A stretch of 64,000 nucleotides of DNA, taken from contig JAQWZU010000067.1 in the NCBI GenBank assembly GCA_029253285.1, forward strand, positions 62,001 to 126,000, read 5' to 3'. The notes under the pieces were generated by a model, which saw only the letters and a program-made list of their open reading frames with translations, was not told the origin of the DNA and searched no databases. Positions 26,700 through 36,647 of the stretch are shown here, in pieces. This DNA is from Akkermansiaceae bacterium. GTDB lineage: Bacteria; Verrucomicrobiota; Verrucomicrobiia; Verrucomicrobiales; Akkermansiaceae. Position numbers and translations under genes: made by a program. Each line of letters opens with the position of its first letter. Within the stretch, counting starts at the first letter, position 1.

Positions 26700-28076
26700 G
26701 TGTCCGACTTCGAGTTTCAATCTCTCAACCTACGCGCCGAAATTGGCGGGAATTCCTACGTTCTGAATCTCAAGGGAGAGACCCTCCTCCTCGATGCAGG
26801 AATGCATCCCAAGGAAGAGGGAGCCGACGCCCTGCCGCGCTACCAGAACATTGCCTTTGATAGCGTGGATGGCATCGTCGTCTCACACTCCCACCTCGAT
26901 CACATCGGCACTCTCCCCGTCGCCCAGCGCGACCAACCCTCCGCCCCGGTCTATCTCACTCCCGGCACCGCGGCTCTTGGTGAAAACCTTCTCCACAATT
27001 CGGTCAACGTCATGTCCAGCCAGGCCACCGAACTGGGCATCAAGGAATACCCGCTCTTTCATCATCGCGAAATCGAATACCTCCAGGAGCGCTGGATGCC
27101 CCGCGAATACGAGCGCCCCTTCCACCTCAACTTGGGAGACATCGATAGCGCCTCGATCACCTTCTTTGACGCCGGCCATATCATGGGCTCCGCCGGAGTT
27201 CTCATTGAGAAGGAAGACAAAACCGTCTTCTACACCGGCGATGTTCACTTCAAGGATCACACCTTGATCAAAGGCGCTCGCTTTCCCGATCTCGACGAGC
27301 CCGATCTTCTCATCATGGAAACCACCCGTGGTGCCGACGAACGCCCCACCGACTACACCCGAGCCGACGAGGAAGAACGCCTCGCCCAATGCATCAATAA
27401 CGCCCTCGATGCCGGAGGCTCCGCGCTCATTCCCGTCTTCGCCATCGGCAAAACCCAGGAGATCCTCACCATGCTCGACAACTTCAAAAACGAAGGACGC
27501 ATCCCTGAGCACACGCCGATCTACATCGGTGGCCTGAGCACCAAGATGACGGTGGCCTACGATAAATTCTCCCGCTCGACCCGCCGCTCGCGCCCCGGCT
27601 TCGAAATCCTCCGCGACATGGATGTCGTCACCGGAAAACGCAGCCGCAAACGCACTCCCATCGAATACAAACCCGGTGCCATCTTCTGTCTCTCCAGCGG
27701 CATGATGAGCGAGAAGACCGTCTCCAATGTTTTCGCCCGCGGCTTTCTCCCCAACGAGAAAAACTCCCTTCTCTTCGTCGGCTACTCCGCATCCGACACT
27801 CCCGGTGGCGTGATCCGCACCTCAAATAGCGGCGACCTGGTCCGTCTCGACGGAACCCACAAAGTCCCCCTCAACTGCGAGGTCCACGAATTCGATTTCT
27901 CCGGCCATGCCCGTCGCGAAGAGCTCCTCGACTTCGCGATAAAAGCCCGTCCAAAAAAAATCCTCCTCGTCCACGGCGACCCACCCGCCGCTGCCTGGTT
28001 TGAAACCCGCCTCAAAGAACAACTCCCCGACACTGAAGTCATCATCCCCCAACCCGGCATCAAGATTTCCTTCTAA
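26700..28076 (+). CDS. MBL-fold beta-CASP hydrolase (RNA-processing exonuclease family)
   Basis: Predicted 458 aa from a GTG. SHSHLDHIGTLPV is the metallo-beta-lactamase HxHxDH motif, FDAGHIMGSAGV and YTGDVHFKD provide further metal ligands, and the C-terminal half contains the beta-CASP features TPIYIGGLSTKM, SSGMMSE and FSGHARREELLDF, ending with LVHGDPPAAAWFETRL. The family (Ysh1/CPSF-like, YbcI) includes RNases that act on mRNA or rRNA. Cytosolic, no signal peptide. It stands alone between intergenic gaps. Confidence 0.88.
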   Translation: MSDFEFQSLNLRAEIGGNSYVLNLKGETLLLDAGMHPKEEGADALPRYQNIAFDSVDGIVVSHSHLDHIGTLPVAQRDQPSAPVYLTPGTAALGENLLHNSVNVMSSQATELGIKEYPLFHHREIEYLQERWMPREYERPFHLNLGDIDSASITFFDAGHIMGSAGVLIEKEDKTVFYTGDVHFKDHTLIKGARFPDLDEPDLLIMETTRGADERPTDYTRADEEERLAQCINNALDAGGSALIPVFAIGKTQEILTMLDNFKNEGRIPEHTPIYIGGLSTKMTVAYDKFSRSTRRSRPGFEILRDMDVVTGKRSRKRTPIEYKPGAIFCLSSGMMSEKTVSNVFARGFLPNEKNSLLFVGYSASDTPGGVIRTSNSGDLVRLDGTHKVPLNCEVHEFDFSGHARREELLDFAIKARPKKILLVHGDPPAAAWFETRLKEQLPDTEVIIPQPGIKISF

Positions 28077-28243
28077 GCCGTGGCGAAGGCCAGAGAGCCC
28101 AATGTCCTGCCGGATAAAATCGCCACGCAAGAGGGACTCCGCAAGATAGCCTGAGAAATAGCCCTTTTGTCCTCAAATGATCACCAAGATCTCAATGGAT
28201 GTTACGAAAGGACCGATAGCCTCTTCTGCTTCGGGCGCAGCCC

Positions 28244-29491
28244 CTACACCAAGCCCTTCATCGTCGAAGTCGAGGTCGCGAAGCGCCCCTCTTCCAAGCC
28301 GAGGTTTTGCAACATCGAGAGGTAAAGATTCGGCAGCGGATAGTTGTTGGTCTGACTGAAGGCCAGATGCTGGCCGTGCTGGTATCCGCCTCCACCGAAG
28401 AGAACCGGCATGTTCCGGTTGTCGTGCGAGGAAGCGTTTCCAAGATTTGAGGTCAGCAGGACCATGGTGTCATCAAGCAACTCCGCCCCTTGCAGTTGAC
28501 GGAGGAAATTCGCCCAGTGATCAATGACCGCTTGTTCGACTATCGCAAGCTGATCGAGCTTCTCCTCGCTTCGTCCGTGGTGGGACAGCGAGTGATAGGA
28601 TTCGTCCACTCCGTCGAGTCCCCGCACCGCATTGTGAGAGCAATGCAGCGTCACAAATCGCGTCGAGTCAGTTTGCAGCGCCAAAAGAACAGTATCGAGA
28701 AAAGCCCGCGTGATGTCCGGAGCACTGTTTCGGTCTGGTGATTGCGGTGCTTTTTTAACCTTGGGTTTGGGTTTGTTAATCCACGCCTCGTTGGCCTCCA
28801 GTCGCTTCTCAAGTTCCCGCACCGAGGTATACCACTCGTCGAGTTTCTCGCGATCTCCGGGGCCCACCTGACGTTCGAGCGCCTTCGCTTCGGAGCGAAC
28901 AATATCCATGATCGATTGTCCGCCTTGCGCGATTTCGGCCTGACGCGTTTTAGCCTGAGGGCTGTCGTCGACGAAAAGCGAAGCGAAGAGCTTCCGCGAA
29001 TCACTGACAGCAGGAATCATTGAACCATTTTCGGTATAGGAAGGAGAACGCTCACCACTATTATTAAGAACCAGCGAGGGGAATCGTGTCTCGTGCCCGA
29101 GATGCTTCGCCATCAACTGGTCCAGGGAAATCGTATTCTTGCTCACCTTGCCCCGCCCCATTGGACAAGCCGAATAAATCGATCCTTCCGCGGTATGCCC
29201 ACCCGTTACCCCGGGGTGCGAGGTGCCGGAAATAACGGTGAATTTGTCGCGAATATCCTGCAGCGACTTGAGGTAAGGAGAGGGAGTGTAGCTGGCACCT
29301 TTATCTTTCGGGACCAAAAAGGGATTGTGCAATCCCAGTGCCAGCGAGACGCCCACGAAACGTTTTGGCTTCACCGGACTCGAGGCCCCGAAGGCCGGAC
29401 ACATTGCGTCAAGAAACGGCAGGCTCAACGCGACTCCCGCTTGCTTCAAAACGGTGCGGCGCGGGAGAGATTTTTGAGTAGAGATATACAT
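28244..29491 (-). CDS. DUF1552 secreted protein (copy 1)
   Basis: Predicted 415 aa. The N-terminus SLPRRTVLKQAGVALSLPF is a twin-arginine signal. The body matches DUF1552 (PF07586): GVTGGHTAEGSIYSACPM, then KNTISLDQLMAKHLG, a family fixed in planctomycetes and verrucomicrobia and usually placed next to DUF1592-type proteins. Function is unknown; the fold may be related to the alkaline-phosphatase-like DUF1501 family. The upstream gene at 29504 is its cytochrome-like partner, 12 bases away. Confidence 0.88.
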   Translation of the reverse strand: MYISTQKSLPRRTVLKQAGVALSLPFLDAMCPAFGASSPVKPKRFVGVSLALGLHNPFLVPKDKGASYTPSPYLKSLQDIRDKFTVISGTSHPGVTGGHTAEGSIYSACPMGRGKVSKNTISLDQLMAKHLGHETRFPSLVLNNSGERSPSYTENGSMIPAVSDSRKLFASLFVDDSPQAKTRQAEIAQGGQSIMDIVRSEAKALERQVGPGDREKLDEWYTSVRELEKRLEANEAWINKPKPKVKKAPQSPDRNSAPDITRAFLDTVLLALQTDSTRFVTLHCSHNAVRGLDGVDESYHSLSHHGRSEEKLDQLAIVEQAVIDHWANFLRQLQGAELLDDTMVLLTSNLGNASSHDNRNMPVLFGGGGYQHGQHLAFSQTNNYPLPNLYLSMLQNLGLEEGRFATSTSTMKGLV

Positions 29492-29503
29492 GGGAGCGAA
29501 CGA

Positions 29504-31855
29504 TTACTTTTTGAGGAAAATTGGACTATTCAGCGAGGCGTGAATGAGTGTTTTCATTCCATAGCCCCTGACGCCTGACTTTTCAACAATCTCATCCAAA
29601 TACCCTCGGTCGCTGAAATAAATTTCACCACCGGTGGCATATTGCAAGAACTGAGAAGCGAAGGAACGGGCCAGCATCTTGGGCTTCTTTAAATAAATCC
29701 CGCGCCAGGCCTGAAAGCCCGGAAAGGGAAGTCCATCAGGAGTGACGCCCGAGGGATCCACTTTGGCGGATGTCTTCTTTGTTCCATATTTCGTGCGGAA
29801 CTGCCCGATGGGATCAAAGCTTTCCAGAGCAAATCCCGCCGGATCGATCTTAGCGTGACAGCCGATACAGGAAGCCTCCTTGCTGTGCTTGGCGAGCTGG
29901 TCCCGGATGGAGACCGCGCCACGAATATCAGGTTCCACCGCTGGAACATTCGGTGGAGGTGGCGGAATGTGACGACCAAGAATCCGCTCATTAACCCAAA
30001 TCCCCCGCACGATAGGCGAGGTCACCGAGCCATCTGCCGTAATCTTCAAGATGGCCCCTTGGGTGAGCAAACCCGATCGGCCAAAGGGGTCGACTTTCAC
30101 CTTCTGCAAACCCTTGCCGGCTTTCACCGGCGTGTTCTTGAACTGATATTGTTTCTTAAGCCGGGAGTTCAAAAAAGCAAAGTCCGAGCGCAGCAGCTTT
30201 TGCACCGAGTGATTACCATAAATCAACTCCTGGACGTAGGCCCGTGTCTCCGCCAGCATCGACTGCTGAAGAGGGTAATCAAAAAAGCGAAACCTCCTCG
30301 GATCCGGCTGGGTAAAATCAATCTTCCGTAAATCGAGCCATTGGTCAGTGAAGGAATTGATAAAGCGCTCGGATTTCTTATGCGCCAACATCCGCTCAAT
30401 CTGGGCCGAGAGCACCTTGGGGTCGCGCAATTTCTTTCCCGCTGCCAGCTTGAGTAATTGATCATCCGGCATGGACTTCCACAATAAATAGCTCAGACGA
30501 GAGGCCAAAGCCTGACCGCTTAAATCCCCCGGCTTCTCGACAAAGGTCAGGAAATACGGTGAACATAGAATTGCATGATATGCGGACCGCAAGCCCTGAA
30601 CGAAATCCTTCTTTTCCGCGAATGTCCGCTTGGCAAGCGCCAGATAGGGTTTGACCCTTTCTTCATTGCTTTGCCCACGAAAAGCTCGCCAGGCGAAGTT
30701 CGATATCAAGCGTTTGAACGCCGCTTCGTGATCGAACCCAGGATCCTTAAGCTCCTTATAGTTCAGCCCCGGAAAGAGCTTATTCCGAAGCTCCCATCGG
30801 GTCGCATGAGGATAAATTCGCTCAACCGTGATCTCGCCAAAACGAATTCCCTGAAATCCCTTCCTCTCCAAATCCTGCCCATTGTAGACCAGATTTCCGC
30901 TCCTGGAAATTCGAGCATTTTTCGCTCCGCCGATATCCGGTTTTAAAATAAGGCAATGCCCTTTTCGGATCCATGCCTCGTATGTCCTGGTGGTTGGATT
31001 CTTGGTTGCCTCAATCAATCCCACCGGATAAAGCAAGGGTTCCGCGGATGAGCCCGAGCTCGACTGCAAGACACCCCAGACCGTCCCATCCCCCCCCGGA
31101 TTCACCGCATCAACATCCGCAATCGTCACCCGATACCAACCATCAGCCGGCACACGGGTGGGATACATCCTCCCCACAAACTGCAAAGTCATCGTCCAGG
31201 ATATTGCCTTGCCATCACGGAATTCCGGACCGCGATAATTCCCGTCTCCCCTTTTTTGGGTCGTCAGTATCTTCGGTGTATAAACCTTCTTGTAAGTCGC
31301 ATCTCCGTTCACGGCCCTTTTGAAGGCTTCACCCAGAGCCACATCAGCCGCACGCAAATAACTGTCCAAATGGAAATGCGACATCTGCTGATGAGATGAG
31401 GTGTTTTCAAATCCCTCTTCTTGATCCGCGGTCAAATGATCCTTCAGGGGCACGTCGATCCCCAATAGGTCATGCAGCGAGTTTTCATACTCCTCCCGGG
31501 TCAGTCGACGCCCATGCACCCGTCCCTGCTCGTCCAGATCACGTCGCGCCGCGTCAGTCAGCGGTTTTTCCAGCGAATGGAGAAACCTCTTCATCTCCCC
31601 TGCCTCAGGACGATCCTTCTTCTTGGGCGGCATTTCACCCCATTCAACCCGATGAAAGACCTCCTCCCAGGTCTTGAGATTTTGAGGACTTGATGGATCA
31701 AATTTCAGATCTAGGAGATTCAGATCACCCTCGGCATCGATGTCATCGTGACAATCGTAACAATGACTTTCCAAAAACGGCTCAAGATCACTCCGCAGAT
31801 CTCCGAAGGCAGAACTGAAAAGCAGCGGGATAAAAATCAACGATCTTTGGGACAT
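29504..31855 (-). CDS. DUF1592-type multidomain secreted cytochrome-like protein (copy 1)
   Basis: Predicted 783 aa from the ATG at 31855, which starts a signal peptide ending SSAFG. ESHCYDCHDDID near residue 30 gives a CxxCH haem-c motif (PSCyt1-like). DUF1587 (RRLTREEYENSLHDLLGID, about 115), DUF1595/DUF1592 (middle), DUF1588 (LLTQGAILKIT, PPPPPNVPAVEPD) with a second pair CIGCHAKIDPAG near 680, and DUF1585 at the end follow in the usual order. It would be exported and could carry one or two haems. It heads a two-gene unit with the DUF1552 gene. The biological role of the family is unknown. Confidence 0.88.
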   Translation of the reverse strand: MSQRSLIFIPLLFSSAFGDLRSDLEPFLESHCYDCHDDIDAEGDLNLLDLKFDPSSPQNLKTWEEVFHRVEWGEMPPKKKDRPEAGEMKRFLHSLEKPLTDAARRDLDEQGRVHGRRLTREEYENSLHDLLGIDVPLKDHLTADQEEGFENTSSHQQMSHFHLDSYLRAADVALGEAFKRAVNGDATYKKVYTPKILTTQKRGDGNYRGPEFRDGKAISWTMTLQFVGRMYPTRVPADGWYRVTIADVDAVNPGGDGTVWGVLQSSSGSSAEPLLYPVGLIEATKNPTTRTYEAWIRKGHCLILKPDIGGAKNARISRSGNLVYNGQDLERKGFQGIRFGEITVERIYPHATRWELRNKLFPGLNYKELKDPGFDHEAAFKRLISNFAWRAFRGQSNEERVKPYLALAKRTFAEKKDFVQGLRSAYHAILCSPYFLTFVEKPGDLSGQALASRLSYLLWKSMPDDQLLKLAAGKKLRDPKVLSAQIERMLAHKKSERFINSFTDQWLDLRKIDFTQPDPRRFRFFDYPLQQSMLAETRAYVQELIYGNHSVQKLLRSDFAFLNSRLKKQYQFKNTPVKAGKGLQKVKVDPFGRSGLLTQGAILKITADGSVTSPIVRGIWVNERILGRHIPPPPPNVPAVEPDIRGAVSIRDQLAKHSKEASCIGCHAKIDPAGFALESFDPIGQFRTKYGTKKTSAKVDPSGVTPDGLPFPGFQAWRGIYLKKPKMLARSFASQFLQYATGGEIYFSDRGYLDEIVEKSGVRGYGMKTLIHASLNSPIFLKK

Positions 31856-32044
31856 AAACGCGGCAGCGATACGCCCAATCTTACCCTGAGATTTCATCTA
31901 TTCCACTCTCATTAATCCCGTCTTCTTTACCCGCCGCCTCTCGGCAGGCTGGCAAATTTACCGGAATTCACAATTTACCGCCCTAATTATTCCGGAAAAC
32001 CCGCAGATACTCCAGTTAGTGAAAAACGCATAGGCGGCCCCGCC

Positions 32045-32293
32045 TTACTCCCCGCACGGCCGCCGCGTCCCAGTCTCAAGATAGAGAAGGGCCTTTTGAT
32101 AACTGGCTCCGGTGAGGAAGTGATCCAGGTTCCCATCGATCTCGCTCCGGTGTCCTTCGTGCCAGGACACGATCGCTTCGCTCACCCTCTTGAGGGCTTC
32201 GAGGTGGGCCCCGGGATCCCGGTCACGGAATTCATGATCGGCAATCACGGTAATTCGGGCTTCAAGGAGCTTGGCTAAGTCAGGGAAGTTCAT
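32045..32293 (-). CDS. Small hypothetical protein
   Basis: Predicted 82 aa from the ATG at 32293. Acidic to neutral, helical-looking sequence (FPDLAKLLEARITVIADHEF, then HLEALKRVSEAIVSW), with no signal peptide or membrane segment. A G/C palindrome followed by a T-run on the minus strand (32044-32022) adjoins its stop and may terminate it. No family recognised. Confidence 0.55.
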   Translation of the reverse strand: MNFPDLAKLLEARITVIADHEFRDRDPGAHLEALKRVSEAIVSWHEGHRSEIDGNLDHFLTGASYQKALLYLETGTRRPCGE

Positions 32294-32423
32294 CAAAAAA
32301 CAGGCTTAAGGTTTCTTCTAAAAATAATCATCCGACAATTGAATTCAAAACGAGCTAAAATCCTGTCAAGGTCTGCCCCCTGCTTTGAATCCGCTCATCC
32401 CCGATGAAGAGCCGCGAGTCCCG

Positions 32424-32777
32424 CTATTTCTGCACAGCGGCGACGACTGAAATCTCTACCAGGAGTTCAGCACGTGCCATTCGTGCCTCCACACAGGCTC
32501 GTGCTGGAGCATGCCCTTCGGGCACCCAGGCATCCCATACTTCATTCATCGCTGCGAAATCCTTGATATCCCGCACGTAGACGGTTGCCGACAGCATGTT
32601 CTCCCGGTCTGAACCAGACTGAAGCAGAAGCGCATCCACTTTCTCAAGCATGGTCTCGGTCTGTTCGGCGATTCCTTTTGTGGAGTCCTTGCCAACCTGA
32701 CCGCATAAATAGACGGTGTCATTGTGAATGACGATACGGCTCATGCGTTGCGTTGTTTCTTCCCGCTGAATGCTCAT
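32424..32777 (-). CDS. RidA family (YjgF/UK114) protein
   Basis: Predicted 117 aa, the normal length. [25 protein letters not shown] and [10 protein letters not shown] place it in RidA (PF01042), where the Arg of the last block binds the carboxylate of the imine substrate. The canonical family deaminates reactive enamines/imines such as 2-aminoacrylate. This is a variant-like subgroup member, so activity may differ. Cytosolic. Confidence 0.92.
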   Translation of the reverse strand: MSIQREETTQRMSRIVIHNDTVYLCGQVGKDSTKGIAEQTETMLEKVDALLLQSGSDRENMLSATVYVRDIKDFAAMNEVWDAWVPEGHAPARACVEARMARAELLVEISVVAAVQK

Positions 32778-32909
32778 GCCATGGTGTTAGCTCTATTTGG
32801 AAAAGTAAAAAAGACCAATCCGGCAATGCCTCATTCTAAATGAGGAAAGACCGCCGTTAAAAAATCTTGGCAAGGAGGACCCGCGAATCAACAGCACCGG
32901 TCTACCCGG

Positions 32910-33764
32910 TCAGAGGGCCAGCTCTTCATCCCAGATCTTTTGGATGTCCTTACCCAAGGCGACCGTGTCCTCCCAGATATTCGGGAAGCAGCTCAATTTG
33001 TATTCATGAGAGGTGCCAATCTCCGGCATGACCCAAAGCTCGTTCGTTGGGCGGGGACCCTGCAACCAATACCTGAGCGCTTGCCTGACGAAGGGGCGGC
33101 ACGCCAGATACTCAGGAGAAAAATCGCCCTGCCCATCGGTGATCGGCACCTGACAGTGTTGAGCGTTGAAAGGACGGATATGCCAAAGTGTGGCTTTCTG
33201 AAAAACGGGCACAATCTCAGGTGTGAGAAGCCGCGGGATGTAATCTTTAGCCATCAGGTGTTTCACCACGGCGGGGTGGGAGAAGTCGAAATTCATCAAA
33301 GGATCTTCTCCGGTATTGGCTTTGAAGCCTTCGATGATCGCGGCAGTTTTTTCAGGCGTCTCGGTGCAGGTGTCACGGTGGACCTCCAGATGCACCGGGG
33401 CATTTTGTTTCGCAGCTTCCGCCATCAGCTTGAGGGAGAGCTCAATGGCCTCCTCGACCGGCGTGTCGTCGTCGCCCAACTGACAATTAATCGGACCATG
33501 ATCAATGGCCATAATCGCGGCAATTGCCGGGGAAAATTGCTCCGCCCTGGCTGCGTCAAAAGCACCGCCGAAACGCAACTTATACTCTTGGAGTAATTCT
33601 TTCAGCTTCGGGTTGTCGGGACTCCAGCAATAGCTCTGGAACCCGGCTTCCTTGATAGCCGAGAGCTGCGTGCGCAGGCCCGACTCAGTCGCGGGATCGG
33701 CTTCATCGAGAAGCGACCAACCATTGATGTGTATTTTTAACGAAGGAGGAGATGTTTGAGCCAT
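32910..33764 (-). CDS. Xylose isomerase-like TIM-barrel protein
   Basis: Predicted 284 aa from the ATG at 33764; an earlier start at 33812 is possible. LKIHINGWSLLDEA, IKEAGFQSYCW, APVHLEVHRDTCTET and DPLMNFDFSHPAVVKH read like successive barrel strands of the AP-endonuclease-2/sugar isomerase superfamily (PF01261), with His, Glu and Asp residues at strand ends that could bind a divalent metal. No signal peptide. The substrate is unknown; a sugar or sugar-like compound is likely. Confidence 0.7.
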   Translation of the reverse strand: MAQTSPPSLKIHINGWSLLDEADPATESGLRTQLSAIKEAGFQSYCWSPDNPKLKELLQEYKLRFGGAFDAARAEQFSPAIAAIMAIDHGPINCQLGDDDTPVEEAIELSLKLMAEAAKQNAPVHLEVHRDTCTETPEKTAAIIEGFKANTGEDPLMNFDFSHPAVVKHLMAKDYIPRLLTPEIVPVFQKATLWHIRPFNAQHCQVPITDGQGDFSPEYLACRPFVRQALRYWLQGPRPTNELWVMPEIGTSHEYKLSCFPNIWEDTVALGKDIQKIWDEELAL

Positions 33765-33917
33765 GGGTTTTGAATTGAATTTTGGCAACTCCGATTTACT
33801 CGGGAAAGACACCGGGTTTGGCGGATCTATTGGTGAAGGCTTTAGTCTTCATTGGCGGGCCCGCAAAGGTAAAATTCCGGGGATTTGAAGTTGGGGTGCT
33901 CTGCAGCCGAAATTGGT

Positions 33918-35717
33918 CTACTTCAGCGTCTCAAAAGTCAGCGTCTGATCATTCCAAATCCGACTGCCGCCATTTTCCATCAGGACGCGATAGTAGTAAA
34001 CCGTTCCAGATTTAAGTTTCGTGATCTCGACCCGATTGATCCCTGACCGGGGCTTTGGAATTTTCGCGACTTCTTTCCAAACCAAGCTGTTTAGAGCCTT
34101 ACTAAGATCTGAGTTCTTCTCGGTTCCATGAAGCTTCCGGGGAGCAAAGGTCAAGGCATCAGAAGTCCCGTAATAAACCGCGCCCGCTTTCAGATCTCCG
34201 CCCTTTGGAATATTAATTTCAATCACGGCACTCTTCGAGGTCTCCTTGCTTGCCTGGATCTTGCCGTATTGAATGGGCATCTTGAAGATATTGTCAATCG
34301 AGGCACTTGCCAAAAAATAGGGTAATTCTCGCGCGCCTCCTCCCGCGAAAACTTGTGAGGCCCTATGCCGGTAAAGTCGAATTCCTCCGCACCCCATGGC
34401 ATACTCCCCCTCCTTGGTCGTATACCAACTTTTGTTCGCCGATATCTTTCCGGAACTTCCTTTCCCCCCCGGTTGATAGCGCTCCAGAAACACCCACTTC
34501 CCCTCATCAAACGCCCACAGCCGACGCCTCACCTCGCGATAAACATCTCCGGTCCGCTCAACCTGCGGAGGACCGGGAACCTCGCAAAACGAACCAAGCT
34601 TCAAATGTTGTTTGGGCTTTCCTCCATGCCATTTATTTCCTGCTCCAAAGAACTTCCACGCCTTCGTCGGATGATCGAAATAGTATCCGTAGTAGCTATC
34701 GTAATTTTTGCCCGGAACGACTCTCAGCGCCTGAACGACCAACTCCGGCCGGTCCGGCATCGGAACCCAACCCCGCGGCTTCACGCCGGATCCCTCGTGC
34801 CCAAATCCACTGAACTCACCTTCCGGCGACCCCACACCCAAAAGGTGAGGCATCAATTTCAAATCCGTTGACGCTCCTTTCTTCCCCCACATCGAGAAGT
34901 TAAAACTCCCACCACTTCTTCGGTCATTTCCAAAGGTCGTTCCGTAGTAACCGAAGGGAGTGGTAATCGGAGAGTAACTGGAAACATCCGCGATGCTTCG
35001 GGTGGTAAAGACGAGAAGCTTTGCATCGCGCACCTTTCCGGTATCGTATGAGCCGTGAGCGGCGGCCGGACGCCAACGCACCCGAAGAAGATTGGCACCC
35101 TCAATGGCCGGACCAAAGGCATCCACACGATGGAGATGACCCACCCCCTTTGCCTGTCCCAAATTGGTCGCCTTCAGCGAAAAAAGATACTCGCCCGGCT
35201 TCTTCACATCGAAAGTCAAATTCCAGGGTTGCGCTTGAGCCGAATCCAACCGGGAAGTTTTCACCTTCTTCGTTTGACCTGCAAAATTCACTTCTAGGTC
35301 CGCCCCTTCTGCTACGACCTGCAAGTGCACATTGAAATGCACCTTCCCCGGATTCCGCACCAAAATATGCCAACGCAACGACCCTTCGGTTCGCTTCCAA
35401 TCCAAATAGTCGTAGTTAGGTTTAATCAACTGCTCGTCCCCAACTTTCGGAAGGTCCGACTCTCCTTTGGCGACACACACGCCCTTGGAAAAGAAGCCAT
35501 TACTCGCGGTCAGAATCAATTTTCGATCGCTTGCCACTTGCCCAAAATAGGAATACTCCCGGCCCATCTCATCGATCCCTCCGGCAATAAGCTTAGGCTC
35601 ATTCTTTAATTGCCCAAACCCTTCCGGCACTTCCAGAGCTTGAAGTCCAATGCTTCCTGCCACCAACACACCACAGGTTCTGAGCGCAACTTTCAGTTGA
35701 GATAAATAGGAAGTCAT
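33918..35717 (-). CDS. Secreted DUF3472-like protein with C-terminal fibronectin-like module
   Basis: Predicted 599 aa. The N-terminus has a hydrophobic signal (LKVALRTCGVLVAGSIGLQA). Residues about 90-200 are a beta-sandwich with WHILVRNPGKVHFNVHLQV, similar in style to the DUF5077 part of the gene at 10937. Residues 230-420 contain SYYGYYFDHPTKAWKFFG, resembling DUF3472. The last 90 residues (INRVEITKLKSGTVYYYRVL) look like a fibronectin type III or phosphatase-N domain. No catalytic motif is evident. Related proteins are surface or periplasmic and of unknown function. Confidence 0.7.
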   Translation of the reverse strand: MTSYLSQLKVALRTCGVLVAGSIGLQALEVPEGFGQLKNEPKLIAGGIDEMGREYSYFGQVASDRKLILTASNGFFSKGVCVAKGESDLPKVGDEQLIKPNYDYLDWKRTEGSLRWHILVRNPGKVHFNVHLQVVAEGADLEVNFAGQTKKVKTSRLDSAQAQPWNLTFDVKKPGEYLFSLKATNLGQAKGVGHLHRVDAFGPAIEGANLLRVRWRPAAAHGSYDTGKVRDAKLLVFTTRSIADVSSYSPITTPFGYYGTTFGNDRRSGGSFNFSMWGKKGASTDLKLMPHLLGVGSPEGEFSGFGHEGSGVKPRGWVPMPDRPELVVQALRVVPGKNYDSYYGYYFDHPTKAWKFFGAGNKWHGGKPKQHLKLGSFCEVPGPPQVERTGDVYREVRRRLWAFDEGKWVFLERYQPGGKGSSGKISANKSWYTTKEGEYAMGCGGIRLYRHRASQVFAGGGARELPYFLASASIDNIFKMPIQYGKIQASKETSKSAVIEINIPKGGDLKAGAVYYGTSDALTFAPRKLHGTEKNSDLSKALNSLVWKEVAKIPKPRSGINRVEITKLKSGTVYYYRVLMENGGSRIWNDQTLTFETLK

Positions 35718-35954
35718 TTCTTCTTTCGTTGATCTGTTCCAGTAATGACACTACTCCAACTCACGTCAACACTGGGAAACTATCCGGGTATTCGTCAAAG
35801 GATGAAGGCCATCCCTCGATGTCTTTGGAGCATTGAGGTGAACCCGATGACATTCGAGGAATCCACCTAAAAAGAAAATTCCCGCAATAAGCTCGGGCAC
35901 ATCCGGGTTCGATGAAACCACTTCGGCAGCCGGAGGATTTCATCAACGATCCTC

Positions 35955-36647
35955 TTACGACGGCGGATTCAGACGGGCCACGTAAATCCGGTGTGGCATC
36001 TCTTCATCATCCTTGTGAGATGGCATCGGATACTCTTTCAAATTGAAGCCGGCTTTCTTCAGCGCCATTTCAAGTCTCGGCGATGGGATCGCCATCCAAT
36101 AAGCCAGACAGCCGCCCGGATTCAGCGATTCCCGCAGCAGCACCATAAAAGCTGGCGTATAGAGGTTAACATTATCCTCGGTAATCACCGCATCGGGCGT
36201 GTCGTCGATATCGATCAGGATCGCATCGTAGGTGTCACCATCTCCGAGACAGTCGAAGAGATCGGCCAGAATGACATTCGTTCGTGGGTCATCGAGCAAG
36301 GCACCATTGTGCTCAACCAAGTAAGTGCGGTTCCATTCGATGACCCGATTCATCAATTCCGCAACATCGACGGTGGCCGGCGAGCCCACCAACTCCAGTA
36401 CCCGCTTGAGGGTGAATCCCATCCCCAAGCCGCCGATCAGAACCCGCGGATGCTCAGGCCGGGTCGCCGCCCCTTCCACCAGATCGATACAGCCCAAATC
36501 TGCGAGCATCTGTTCGGACCATGTCAGGCTCGTGCTCATCAACACCAAGTCGTTGTATTCCAGAATTAAATCCCCGCCCTGCTGATACAGGGCAAGCAAG
36601 TTTCCATCGGGGAGACTGGTTTGGTCCAGTTGGATATAGTCCTTCAC
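35955..36647 (-). CDS. Spermidine synthase-like protein
   Basis: Predicted 230 aa. The central part matches the class I methyltransferase-like fold of aminopropyltransferases: RVLIGGLGMGFTLKRVLEL (SAM/dcSAM-binding glycines), VDVAELMNRVIEWN (acidic ribose-binding block), NVILADLFDCLGDG and YDAILIDIDDTPDA. The N-terminal beta domain of true spermidine synthase is short here. Such proteins may be real polyamine synthases or repurposed methyltransferases; polyamine activity is not shown. It is cytosolic, with no operon partner. Confidence 0.75.
   Translation of the reverse strand: MKDYIQLDQTSLPDGNLLALYQQGGDLILEYNDLVLMSTSLTWSEQMLADLGCIDLVEGAATRPEHPRVLIGGLGMGFTLKRVLELVGSPATVDVAELMNRVIEWNRTYLVEHNGALLDDPRTNVILADLFDCLGDGDTYDAILIDIDDTPDAVITEDNVNLYTPAFMVLLRESLNPGGCLAYWMAIPSPRLEMALKKAGFNLKEYPMPSHKDDEEMPHRIYVARLNPPS

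Noticed and set aside
28079-28127. Terminator after the beta-CASP gene
   Set aside because: CGTGGCGA and TCGCCACG form an 8-bp inverted repeat, but the loop is over 30 bases and there is no T-run.
35761-35946. Short minus-strand frame of 61 codons in the gap before the spermidine-synthase-like gene
   Set aside because: No ribosome site, homology-like motif or signal peptide; I consider it chance.
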